Assembly (NCBI GenBank): GCA_035651755.1
Contig: DASRFA010000056.1
Span: 558,001 to 622,000 of the forward strand
Source of the DNA: DASRFA01 sp035651755
GTDB lineage: Bacteria > Desulfobacterota > Binatia > UBA12015
Length of the DNA: 64,000 nucleotides
Direction of reading: 5' to 3'
A program made the translations under genes and the position numbers. The notes under the pieces were generated by a model. It was not told the origin of the DNA. It did no database searches and saw only the letters and a list, made by a program, of their open reading frames with translations. Shown here piece after piece: positions 49,108 to 57,514 of this stretch (position 1 is the first letter of the stretch; every line of letters begins with the position of its first letter).

Positions 49108-50277
49108 ATGCGCACCCTCGAGCCCACCCCCGCAGACCCGCGCATGCTCGCGCTCCTCTCGGAGGCCGGCTTCGGTGACGCCTTCCACGCGCGCCAGCAC
49201 CGGAGCTGCGAGCTGGTCGACCGCTACGTGCTGCGGCTCGCGATCGACCTCGCTCGCGACCTCGGGCTCGCGGGGCCGCTGGCAGCGGGCCGGACCGCGA
49301 GCGAGCTCGAGGAGGAGTCCGGGCTCCCGCCCGCGTTCCGGTCGCCGTTGCGCTGGCTCCTCGCGTGGCTCGCGCAGGGCGGGTTGCTCGAGCGGGAGGC
49401 GAACGGCGCGGAGCCGCGCTACCGCCTCTCCGGAGAGCTGCCGCGTTCCGCGGTCGCGGAGGCGCGCGCCGAGGGAATCGCGAGCGATCCGTCCTACGAG
49501 CCGACGTACGCGATGCTCGACGAGGCCGCCGTCGCCTATCGCAAGGTCGCCTCCGGCGAGGCGACCGGCGAGCGCGCGCTCTTCCAGAAGATCTCGCTCT
49601 GGGCCGGCTACTTCAGCAACGCGAACGCGTACTACGCGCTCAACAACCGGGTCGCGGCCGCCGTCGCCGCCGAGCACCTTCCCGCCGAAGGCGGAGGGGT
49701 GCTGGAAGTCGGCGCCGGCCTCGGTAGCGCGACCGCTGCCTTCCTCGATCGGCTCGCGACGCGCGAGCGGGCCGTGACGTCGTACCGCGCGACCGAGCCG
49801 GTCGCGTTCTTCCGCCGCCGCGCCGAGCGGACGCTTTCGCCCACGTACGTCGGCATTCCGATCGAGTTCTCCGCGCTCGACGTCAACGAGCCGTGGCAAC
49901 CACAAGGGATCGCGCCCGGCTCGTACGATCTCGTCTGGGGCGTGAACGTGTTCCACCTCGCGCGCCGCCTGGACGCGGTGCTGGGCGAAGCGCGGCGAGC
50001 GCTGGCGCCGGGAGGCTGGCTCGTCGTCGGGGAAGGGATGCGACCGCGCCCCGGCGCCGTCGTCGCTGCCGAGTTTCCCTTCCAGCTCCTCGACGGGTTC
50101 GTCGACGTCGAAGTCGACCCCGTCCGCCGGCCGACGCCCGGCTTTCTCGCGCACACCGAATGGCGCGCCGCGCTCGAGCGCGCGGGCTTCGAGGCCGTCG
50201 GCGTCGCTCCGGACGTCGAGCGCCTCGTCGAGATCTACCCGGCGTTCTACGCGGCGGCCGTCTTCGGTCGCCGCTGA
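49108..50277 (+). CDS. SAM-dependent methyltransferase
   Basis: A 389-residue methyltransferase. An N-terminal helical/winged domain (about 1-175) precedes the Rossmann domain with motif I VLEVGAGLGSATAAF, YDLVWGVNVFHLARRLDAVL (motif IV region, split at VNVF) and ALAPGGWLVVGEGM (motif VI). The layout recalls O-methyltransferases or the methyltransferase domains of polyketide clusters. It is translationally close to the two dehydratases. Its last 31 bp overlap, tail to tail, the acyltransferase gene on the other strand. Confidence 0.85.
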   Translation: MRTLEPTPADPRMLALLSEAGFGDAFHARQHRSCELVDRYVLRLAIDLARDLGLAGPLAAGRTASELEEESGLPPAFRSPLRWLLAWLAQGGLLEREANGAEPRYRLSGELPRSAVAEARAEGIASDPSYEPTYAMLDEAAVAYRKVASGEATGERALFQKISLWAGYFSNANAYYALNNRVAAAVAAEHLPAEGGGVLEVGAGLGSATAAFLDRLATRERAVTSYRATEPVAFFRRRAERTLSPTYVGIPIEFSALDVNEPWQPQGIAPGSYDLVWGVNVFHLARRLDAVLGEARRALAPGGWLVVGEGMRPRPGAVVAAEFPFQLLDGFVDVEVDPVRRPTPGFLAHTEWRAALERAGFEAVGVAPDVERLVEIYPAFYAAAVFGRR

Positions 50278-51248
50278 CCGGCCGCGCCCTCGTCGGTCCA
50301 CATCGGGTGGAAGACGAGCCACTGGCTCGGCTGCTCGCGGATCACGTCCTCGTACGCCTTCACCGTCGCCTCCAGCGCGGCGATGCTCTGTGACGGCGTG
50401 CGCGGGTCGAAGCGCTGGACGACGCGCAGCTCGTGGCGGCGGATCCCGAGGCGCATGCCGAAGACCGCGACGATCGGCGCGCGCGCGAGCCGCGCGACCG
50501 TGAACGGCCCGAGCTGAAAGCGCGTCGGGCGACCGCAGAACTCGACGGTGTGGCTCCCGGGGACGGGTCCCCACGGCTCGATCTGCATGCCGACGACGTC
50601 GCCCTGCTTGAGCGCCTGGAGGATCGGCAGGCCGGCGAAGGCGGTGCCGTCGGAGTAGATCACGTTGAAGCCGTGGCGGGTCCGCTGCTCGTGGACGAGA
50701 TCGCGCACGCTCTCGTTCATCTCCCGCGCCGTGACCATGTGGACGCGCCGGCCGAGCGTACCGAGCACGCGCGCCGCGACCGCCCACGAGCCGAAGTGCC
50801 CGGTCGCGACGACGAGCCCGCGCCCTTCCGCCAGCGCCTTCTGGAAGAGGGCGTCGCCGACGACGCGCACGTCGAGCGGGCGCGCCCGCGGCCCCCACTG
50901 CTCCATCGACTCGGTGACCGAGCGCGCGAACTCCGCGAAGACCTCGTACGCGTCCCAGCGCTCGCGAAGCCAGCCGCGCGGGCCCCGCACCTGTCGCTGG
51001 TTCGCGAGGACCGCGGCACGCTGCTGGCGCGCGATCGCGTAGACGATCGCCGCGATCGCGGGCGGCGAGCCGCGCTTCCACCACTCCGGCCCATAGACGC
51101 AGCCGAGCTCGGCGAAACGGCGCCAGAGCGCGCCGTCGAAGCGGAGCGCCGCCCGGAGGGATCTCCCGGCGGCGCCCGCGCGCCGGTCCTCGGGCGCGGT
51201 ACCCTCCTCTTCGCCGGCCGACGAGCCCCGGTCGCGTTCTGCGCCCAC
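50247..51248 (-). CDS. LpxL/HtrB-like acyltransferase lacking the HX4E glutamate
   Basis: A 333-residue protein of the lysophospholipid/lipid A acyltransferase family. After a polar N-terminus come a membrane-proximal helical region (WRRFAELGCVYGPEWWKRG) and the core GLVVATGHFGSWAVAARVLG. There the catalytic His is present but the partner Glu five residues later is Ala. Downstream blocks (DVVGMQIEPWGP, RAPIVAVFGMRLG, QWLVFHPMW) fit the family. Acyl donors and acceptor are unknown. It overlaps the methyltransferase gene by 31 bp in convergent orientation. The missing Glu suggests altered or lost catalysis. Confidence 0.8.
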   Translation of the reverse strand: MGAERDRGSSAGEEEGTAPEDRRAGAAGRSLRAALRFDGALWRRFAELGCVYGPEWWKRGSPPAIAAIVYAIARQQRAAVLANQRQVRGPRGWLRERWDAYEVFAEFARSVTESMEQWGPRARPLDVRVVGDALFQKALAEGRGLVVATGHFGSWAVAARVLGTLGRRVHMVTAREMNESVRDLVHEQRTRHGFNVIYSDGTAFAGLPILQALKQGDVVGMQIEPWGPVPGSHTVEFCGRPTRFQLGPFTVARLARAPIVAVFGMRLGIRRHELRVVQRFDPRTPSQSIAALEATVKAYEDVIREQPSQWLVFHPMWTDEGAAGQRRPKTAAA

Positions 51249-51393
51249 GCCTCATTCTACGGATCGCCGCGCCGAGCGGGAAACGGTTCGATCGGCCCCC
51301 TTTCCGACCGCGAATGCGGCGACTGACGTCCCGGCGGACATCGCGGCGCGCGGCGTTGCCGGTCGCGCCGCAACTCCGTAGACCGCCCCGGGG

Positions 51394-53034
51394 ATGCGAC
51401 CCGCGACGCGACCGCTCGCGTTCACCGCCCTGCTGGCGGTCGCGCTGGCGCTTTTCGTCTCCCATGCGGAGCGCGACGCGCTCTCGGCCTGGTTCGCGAA
51501 CGACGACTTCCTGTGGCTCGACAGGAGCCGCCCGAGCGACGTCGCGGCCTCGTTCGTCGAGCCCTGGGGCTTCGGCGCAGCATACCGGCCGATGGCGCGC
51601 GTGAGCTTCCTGGTCGACGCGCTCGTCTTCGGGCAGCACGCGGCCGCCTGGCACGCGACGAACCTCGCGCTCCACGTCGCGGCCGCGACGCTCCTCGGCG
51701 TGCTGGTCCTCCGGCTTTCGGACGATGCGCCTCTCGCGGCCGCGTCCGCTCTCGTCTTCGCGCTGCTCCCGCTCGGCGACGAGGTCGTCGTGTGGATCTC
51801 GGGGCGGATCTACTCGCTCGGGCTCGTGCTGGTGCTCGGCGCGCTGATCGCGCTCGACTCGTTCGTGGAGACCCCGTCGCGGGCGCGCCTGGCCGCGGCG
51901 CTGGCGCTCGCGCTCGCGGCGCTGCTCGTGCACGAGGGCTGCGCTGTCGTCGTGCCGCTCGCGACCGCGCTCGCCGCATTCCGCTGGCACACGGGCGCGG
52001 CGCGGCGATCGGTCGCGGCGTCGCTCCTCGGCATCGCGGTCGTCGCAGCGGCGTACCTCGCGCTGCGCGCGTTCGCGATCGGCACCCGCGTCCTCTACGC
52101 CGCGCGACCGGCGGCGCACTACGGAGCGCTGGAGGCGATCGCCGAGTGGTTCCTCACGCAGGTGCAGCCGTCACCCGGGATCTTCGTCGCGGCGCTCGCC
52201 GCCGGCGCGCTGGTCGTGCGGCGGACGTTCTGGGCGGGGTGCGCCGGGATCGCGGGCGGGCTCCTCGCCTTCGCGCCGTTCGCCGCCGTCGACAACTTCG
52301 GCCTCCGCTACCTCTACGCCAGCGGAGCCGGGCTCGCGGTCGCGCTCGCGGCCGCGGTGATGGCCCTGACGCGCGTCCCCTGGCTCGGCAAGCCGGCGGC
52401 GGCGGTTCTCCTCTTCTCGCTTCTCCGCTCCGAGTGGGCCGGCGCCGCGATGGTTGCGCGCGAATGGCGCGAGGCCGGCGCGCTCTCCCGTGCGACCCTC
52501 GCGAACGTCGCCGCTGCCGCCGCAGCGCGGGGCGTCGCGCGGGACGGCGTGATCGTCGTCCTCGATCCCCCGCTCATGCATGGCCGCGGAATGATGCTCC
52601 ACAACTTCTTCGAGTCGGCGCTCCGGCGCTTCGAGCCGGGCGTGCGCGCGACCGCGATCCCGGGCCATTACTTGACGCGCTTCCCGCCGGAGCTCGGTGT
52701 GCAGCTCGCAGCGCAGTCTTGGCGTCGCGAGCAGGAGGCGCGCGCCGCCGCAGGCCTGCCGCCGTCGTGCGGGTGGTGGGCCGGACCGCGCGCTCGCCGT
52801 CCGCGACGCATCCTTCGGACGATCCTCGCCTGCGACCCGCTGTTTCTCGCGGTCCACGAGGATACGGGCGAGGTCGCGATCCTCGATCGCGCGGCCGCCG
52901 AGATCCGCCTCGAGCCCGTGCTGCGGTGGCTCGCCGATCCGGATCGGCCGCCGCGCGGGGGCCAACGGGGGCACGACGCGGGCCGCGGCGACGCGCGCGC
53001 CCGCCGCCGTCGCAACCGGAGCGCCGGCGAATGA
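51394..53034 (+). CDS. Polytopic membrane protein, GT-C (PMT/GT39-like) glycosyltransferase candidate
   Basis: A 546-residue protein with about 10-11 helices in residues 1-365 and a soluble C-terminal part of about 180 residues. After helix 1 comes WFANDDFLWLDRSRP, an acidic loop motif typical of GT-C enzymes using polyprenyl-phosphate sugars, then YRPMARVSFLVD. The soluble tail (VIVVLDPPLMHGRGMMLHNFF) resembles that of bacterial PMT-like membrane proteins. Glycosyl transfer is inferred. Its stop overlaps the next membrane-protein gene (ATGA). Confidence 0.65.
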   Translation: MRPATRPLAFTALLAVALALFVSHAERDALSAWFANDDFLWLDRSRPSDVAASFVEPWGFGAAYRPMARVSFLVDALVFGQHAAAWHATNLALHVAAATLLGVLVLRLSDDAPLAAASALVFALLPLGDEVVVWISGRIYSLGLVLVLGALIALDSFVETPSRARLAAALALALAALLVHEGCAVVVPLATALAAFRWHTGAARRSVAASLLGIAVVAAAYLALRAFAIGTRVLYAARPAAHYGALEAIAEWFLTQVQPSPGIFVAALAAGALVVRRTFWAGCAGIAGGLLAFAPFAAVDNFGLRYLYASGAGLAVALAAAVMALTRVPWLGKPAAAVLLFSLLRSEWAGAAMVAREWREAGALSRATLANVAAAAAARGVARDGVIVVLDPPLMHGRGMMLHNFFESALRRFEPGVRATAIPGHYLTRFPPELGVQLAAQSWRREQEARAAAGLPPSCGWWAGPRARRPRRILRTILACDPLFLAVHEDTGEVAILDRAAAEIRLEPVLRWLADPDRPPRGGQRGHDAGRGDARARRRRNRSAGE

Positions 53035-55100
53035 GCCGCGCGCCGCGCCGCGGGTCGGGGCTCGCCGATCTGGCGCTCGCCGTCGGCTGCACCGCGATCG
53101 CCGCGCTTCTCGTGCAGGGCAACGGCGGGATCTGGGAGCATGCCGGCGGCGGCGATCTCCACGTGTACTTCGTGCCGCGCTTCGTCGAGACGGTTGCAGC
53201 CCTGCGCTCCGGTCGGGTGCCGCTCTGGAACCCGCTCGAGTTCTGCGGGGAGCCCTACTTCGCGTCGCCGCAGGTCGGCGTCCTCTACGCGCCGACGCTC
53301 GCGCTCTTCTCGCTCTTCGACCCGCGCACCGCGTTCCAGCTGCTGTGGGTATTCCACGTCTTCGTGCTGTCGTGGGCCATGGTCGCGTACCTGTCGGCGT
53401 ACGTGCCGTCGCCGTGGGCGCGCGCGGCCGGCGTCGCGGTGGCGCTCGGCGGGATTCCGTGGGCGCCGGGCGCAGGCGGCGGGATGGATGCGCCCGGGTT
53501 CGTCGGCGGGACGGCGTGGTTCGCGGTGCTCGTCCTCTGCTGGGATCGCGCGGTCGCTGCGGGCGGCGCGCGCGGCGGCACGCGCTGGATGGGCCTCCTC
53601 GCGCTCGCCGCGGCCGGGCAGTGGTTCTCCGGCTACCCCGATTTCGCGATGGACGCCGCGGTCCTGCTCGCGATCCTGGCGCTCTGCGACGGGCGCCTGC
53701 CGCCGTCGCGTCGCCTGCTCGTGCCGGCGATCGGCCTCGCGATCGGCGCCGCCATCGCGGCGGTGCAGCTCCTCGGCCTCGCGGAAGCGGTACGCGAGAG
53801 CGTGCGCGTCGACCGCTTGCCCTACTACCCGGGCATCCGGCGCGGGTTCGCGGTCAACTCCGCCGCGCGGCTCTGGCAGCGCGTGGCGGCGCTGGGGCCG
53901 GCCGCGGTCGCGGTCGCGATCGCGTCGTTGCTGCGACCGACCCGCACGACCGTCGCCTGGGCGATCGCGCTCGCGTGGGCGGTCTTCGCCGTCACGCCGC
54001 CGCTCTCGCTCCTCTACCTGCTGCCGCCCTTCGCGAGCTCGCGGCTGCCGGTCGGCTGGTGGCACATGGCGTGCGTTCTGCTGGGGTACTTGACGGCCGC
54101 GGGAGTCGGCGCCTTCGGCGTGCGCCGGGGGCGCCTCGCGGCGTACGCGGTCGCGGCGCTCGCGCTGCTCGCCGTCGGCGACGCGGCGCGCACGCTGTGG
54201 CGCGTGCCGGAAGCGCTGCCGCAGCCCGCCCCCGATCGCGACGCGGTCGGCCGGCGCGCCCGCGAGCTCCGCCGCCTGCAGGACGAGGCGCCGCCCGGCA
54301 CGCGGCTCCTCGGCGTCCGCGAGCTCGCCGGCACGCTCGAGCACGGGCTCCGGAACGCGGCCGGATACGACCCGCTCGTGCCGCGGCGGATCGACCATCT
54401 GCTGGACCCGCTCGGGGTGGAGATGCGCCGGACGCGGGTGCGCGACCTGGTTGCGCACCCGGACGTCGCCGCGCTGCTCGGGGTCGGGATCGTCGTCGCC
54501 CCGGAGGGAAACGCGAGCGTGCTCGAGAAGGCGGGGTTCGAGCCGATCGGCCGCCTCGCGGGCGAGGTCGCGCTCCACCGGCCGGCGCTCCCGCGCGCGT
54601 ACGTCGTGCACGCGGTCGCGCCCGTCGCCGACGAGGCGGCCAGCCTCGCCTGGGTGCTCGCGCACGCCGGCGAAGCGCGCTCCATCGTCGCCGTCGAGCC
54701 GGGCGGGGACGTCGCCGACGCCGGCGACGACATGGCCGCGCCGCCGCCCGGCGCGCCCGCCGACGAGGCGACCGTCGTCGCCGACGAGCCGGAGCGCGTC
54801 GCGATCCGGGCGCGCGCCGCGAGCGCGGGACTCCTCGTCCTGAACGACACCTGGCACCAGGGCTGGCGCGCCACCGTGGACGGCGCGCCAGCCCCGATCG
54901 CGCGCGTCAATCACGCGTTCCGCGCGGTGCCGATCTCCGCCGGCTCGCACGAAGTCGTCTTCCGCTACCGGCCGGCCTGGCTCGTGCCCGGTACGGCGAT
55001 GAGCGTCGCGGGTCTCGTCGCCGCCCTCGCGCTCGTCGCGGCGCCGCGTCGGCGAGCCGCCCGCGCGTCGCACAGCTCCCAGCGAGGCGGAGGAGCCTGA
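53031..55100 (+). CDS. YfhO-like polytopic membrane protein
   Basis: A 689-residue protein with about 11-12 helices (residues about 10-375) and a periplasmic C-terminal domain ending in one more helix. Typical of the YfhO family are GDLHVYFVPRFVETVAALRSG, VPLWNPLEFCGEPYFASPQ (split at EFCG) near the N-terminus and NDTWHQGWRATVDGAPAPI near the end. YfhO-type proteins are thought to act in cell-envelope polymer glycosylation (for example of teichoic acids in Bacillus). It overlaps the preceding GT-C-like gene, so they probably work together on an envelope glycan. Confidence 0.72.
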   Translation: MSRAPRRGSGLADLALAVGCTAIAALLVQGNGGIWEHAGGGDLHVYFVPRFVETVAALRSGRVPLWNPLEFCGEPYFASPQVGVLYAPTLALFSLFDPRTAFQLLWVFHVFVLSWAMVAYLSAYVPSPWARAAGVAVALGGIPWAPGAGGGMDAPGFVGGTAWFAVLVLCWDRAVAAGGARGGTRWMGLLALAAAGQWFSGYPDFAMDAAVLLAILALCDGRLPPSRRLLVPAIGLAIGAAIAAVQLLGLAEAVRESVRVDRLPYYPGIRRGFAVNSAARLWQRVAALGPAAVAVAIASLLRPTRTTVAWAIALAWAVFAVTPPLSLLYLLPPFASSRLPVGWWHMACVLLGYLTAAGVGAFGVRRGRLAAYAVAALALLAVGDAARTLWRVPEALPQPAPDRDAVGRRARELRRLQDEAPPGTRLLGVRELAGTLEHGLRNAAGYDPLVPRRIDHLLDPLGVEMRRTRVRDLVAHPDVAALLGVGIVVAPEGNASVLEKAGFEPIGRLAGEVALHRPALPRAYVVHAVAPVADEAASLAWVLAHAGEARSIVAVEPGGDVADAGDDMAAPPPGAPADEATVVADEPERVAIRARAASAGLLVLNDTWHQGWRATVDGAPAPIARVNHAFRAVPISAGSHEVVFRYRPAWLVPGTAMSVAGLVAALALVAAPRRRAARASHSSQRGGGA

Positions 55101-55195
55101 CTCGAGATCCGAGTGAAGCGAGCGCCGGGGGCGGGCGACCGCCGGGAGCCGCAGGCAGCATCGATACCACCGCTGGACGCCACCGCCGGCAGGAT

Positions 55196-55303
55196 CGCGA
55201 GCGAAGCGAGCGCGGAGCGAAGCGAGCCCCGCAGGGAGTGGGGCCCCGTTGGGCTTTGCCAAACGGGGCGAGGGAAGCGTTTCCCTCGTGCGACAACCCG
55301 AGC
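55196..55303 (-). repeat. Dispersed palindromic intergenic repeat, copy 4 (inverted)
   Basis: Read on the minus strand: GTTGTCGCACGAGGGAAACG, CTTCCCTCGCCCCG, hairpin GTTTGGC-AAA-GCCCAAC, CCCCACTCCCTGCGGGG and a doubled GCTCGCTTCGCTC block. It matches copy 3 over almost its full length. It sits between two convergent genes. Confidence 0.8.
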
Positions 55304-55310
55304 CCCTCGA

Positions 55311-56225
55311 TCAATAAAGTGGGATGTCGAAGTGCGCGTACGCTCCGCCGCCCGCGTGCCGGCGGAAGACCATGTCGGGCCGGTGGTCGAGCGCGCTGTA
55401 GTGCGTGATGATCGCCTTCCTCTGGCTGCCGCGCTGCCGCGGCTCCGACCCCCGGTGCGCGAGGCGCGAGTGCCAGACCAGCACGTCGCCCTTCCGCCCG
55501 AGGAAGCGCTTCGGCTCGATGCCCGAGCGGGCGATCTTGTCGTCGAACGCCCCGTTGACGAAGCGCTCGGCGTATTGCGCCCAGTGGCCGACGTCGCCGC
55601 TGTGGCGATGGCCGATCTGGCGCGCCTCGTCCGGCGGCAGATGGGTCCGCACCTTGGCGCCGCTCATCGGGTCCCACTTGTGCGATCCGGGCACGAACTC
55701 GAACGGGCCGCAGTCGGGGTCGATGTCGTCGAGCGCGAACCAGACGGCGCAGTACCAGGCCTGGACGAAGTCGGGGTTCAGGTAGTCGTCCTGGTGCCAG
55801 TTGCGCTCGGTGCTGACCCAGCCCGTCAAGTTCAGGTGCATGCCCATCTCGCCGCCGATGAGCTCGCGGAGGAGCGCCATGAGCGGGGGATGGAGGCAGA
55901 GGTCGCGGATCTCCGGCACGTGCACGTACGGAACGGGCGTGTGCCAGCCCTCCGGCCGTCCGAGCGGCTCACGCACCGCGCAGTAGGCGTCGACGAGCTC
56001 GGGCGGCACGAAGCCGCTCTTGATCACGTAGCCGTGACGGCGCCAGTGGCGCTGGTCGTCGTTCAGGTCGCGCTCGTCGACGTCGCTCCGGTCGAGCCAC
56101 GGGACCCGCAGCTCGTCGAGCGGCTCGGTCAGGTCCTCGAAGCGAAGCGCGCGCGGCGGCGCATACGGCGGCGGCGCGATCGCGCGATCGCGCCGGAAGG
56201 ACTTCAGTCGGGAGAGGAGACCCAT
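55311..56225 (-). CDS. Phytanoyl-CoA dioxygenase (PhyH) family protein
   Basis: A 304-residue Fe(II)/2-oxoglutarate oxygenase. The iron facial triad is visible: H-x-D in RNWHQDDYLNPDF and the distal His in LVWHSRLAHRGSEP; RKAIITHYS holds the likely 2-oxoglutarate-binding basic residue. CGPFEFVPGSHKWD is a typical family stretch. These enzymes hydroxylate acyl-CoAs or small molecules. It lies on the same strand as, and downstream of, the P450 and nitronate monooxygenase genes (92-bp gap), consistent with one catabolic unit. Confidence 0.9.
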   Translation of the reverse strand: MGLLSRLKSFRRDRAIAPPPYAPPRALRFEDLTEPLDELRVPWLDRSDVDERDLNDDQRHWRRHGYVIKSGFVPPELVDAYCAVREPLGRPEGWHTPVPYVHVPEIRDLCLHPPLMALLRELIGGEMGMHLNLTGWVSTERNWHQDDYLNPDFVQAWYCAVWFALDDIDPDCGPFEFVPGSHKWDPMSGAKVRTHLPPDEARQIGHRHSGDVGHWAQYAERFVNGAFDDKIARSGIEPKRFLGRKGDVLVWHSRLAHRGSEPRQRGSQRKAIITHYSALDHRPDMVFRRHAGGGAYAHFDIPLY

Positions 56226-56316
56226 CGCGACCGGCGAGGGATACTACACCGCTCGGCGCGCCTCCATCCGGGCTCGCCCGCCTCGGCGTTCGGCCCGGCG
56301 CTCGGCCCGCCGGCGG

Positions 56317-57507
56317 TCAGCCCGCCGACGTCAGCTCGACGTGCAGCTCATCGATCCCCGCGACGAGCGTCGACGCCGCGCGCTTCACCTCCGTCCCCGG
56401 CATCGGCCGGATGTCGGGGAAGCGCTGCACGAGCTCCTGCACCATCACCTTGAGCTCCATGCGCGCGAGGTTCGCGCCGAGGCAGAAGTGCGGCCCGATC
56501 CCGAACGCGAGGTGCGGGTTCGGCTGCCGCGTGACGTCGAAGCGGTCCGGCTCGGCGTACACGTCGTCGTCGCGGTTCGCGCTCTGGTAGAGCATCGCGA
56601 CGCGCTCGCCGGCGCGGATCGCCTGGCCGCGGACCTCGGTGTCGCGCGTGGTCGTGCGGCGAAAGCAGATGATCGGCGAGACGTAGCGGAGGATCTCCTC
56701 GGCGGCGCAGTCGAGGAGGTCCGGGCGGCTCCGCAGGAGCTCGAGCTGCTCGCGGTTCTGCATGAGCGCGAGCATCCCGCCCGAGATCGCGTTCCGGGTC
56801 GTCTCGTTGCCCGCGACGAGGAGGAGCGTCATGAACATGACGATCTCGTCGTTCTCCATCGACTCTTCGTCCTCGGCGAGCACGCCGTCCTGCTGCGCCT
56901 GGAGGAGGATCGTGACGAGATCCTCGCGCGGCTCGCGCCGGCGCTCCTCGAAGACGTCCTGCAGGTAGTTGCCGTACTCCATGAATGCGGTGACCGACTC
57001 GTTCACCTTGACGGGGTCGTGGTAGTTGCCGCTGATCCCGATGAGGCGATCCGACCACGAGTGGAAGCGGTCGAAGTCCTCGCGCCGGATCCCGAGCATC
57101 TCGGCGATGATGTAGAGCGGCAGGGGCACGGCGACGTCGCGCACGAGGTCGCAGCGGCCGCGCTCGGCGATGTCGTCGGCGATCTCGCGCGCGAGCTCGC
57201 GGATCCGCTCGACGAGGAGGCCGACCATGCGCGGCGTGAAACCCTTGTTCACGAGCTTCCGGAGCCGCGCGTGGCGCGGGTCGTCCATGGAGACGATCGA
57301 GACCAGAGCTTCGGAATCGGGCAGCACACCCTGCGCCGCGGAGAAGATCTCGGGCGTCTTCGAGACCTGGAAGACGTCCTCGTAGCGCGAGAGCACCCAC
57401 AGGTCGCTCGCCTCGTCGCGGTAGACGGGGGCGTTCGCCCGGAGCCAGCGGTACGTGGGGTGCGGATCGCCGGCGTAGAGCGACGCGTCGGTCAGGTTCG
57501 GGCGCAT
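56317..57507 (-). CDS. Cytochrome P450
   Basis: A 396-residue soluble P450. The I-helix oxygen-activation motif is LLLVAGNETTRNAI, ExxR is in EEILRYVSP, and the heme thiolate is C342 in AFGIGPHFCLGANLARME. The overall pattern resembles bacterial CYP125/CYP142-like or CYP107-like members, so a hydrophobic (steroid, terpenoid or alkyl) substrate is plausible but not shown. Ferredoxin and reductase genes are not adjacent. It starts 7 bp downstream of the nitronate monooxygenase stop, so they are probably co-transcribed. Confidence 0.93.
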   Translation of the reverse strand: MRPNLTDASLYAGDPHPTYRWLRANAPVYRDEASDLWVLSRYEDVFQVSKTPEIFSAAQGVLPDSEALVSIVSMDDPRHARLRKLVNKGFTPRMVGLLVERIRELAREIADDIAERGRCDLVRDVAVPLPLYIIAEMLGIRREDFDRFHSWSDRLIGISGNYHDPVKVNESVTAFMEYGNYLQDVFEERRREPREDLVTILLQAQQDGVLAEDEESMENDEIVMFMTLLLVAGNETTRNAISGGMLALMQNREQLELLRSRPDLLDCAAEEILRYVSPIICFRRTTTRDTEVRGQAIRAGERVAMLYQSANRDDDVYAEPDRFDVTRQPNPHLAFGIGPHFCLGANLARMELKVMVQELVQRFPDIRPMPGTEVKRAASTLVAGIDELHVELTSAG

Positions 57508-57514
57508 CGACGCC

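Noticed and set aside
45156..52119. Two very long overlapping minus-strand open frames (over 1300 codons each) around the helicase and dehydratase genes
   Set aside because: They cross several real genes in other frames, are Arg/Ala-rich and contain no recognisable domain.
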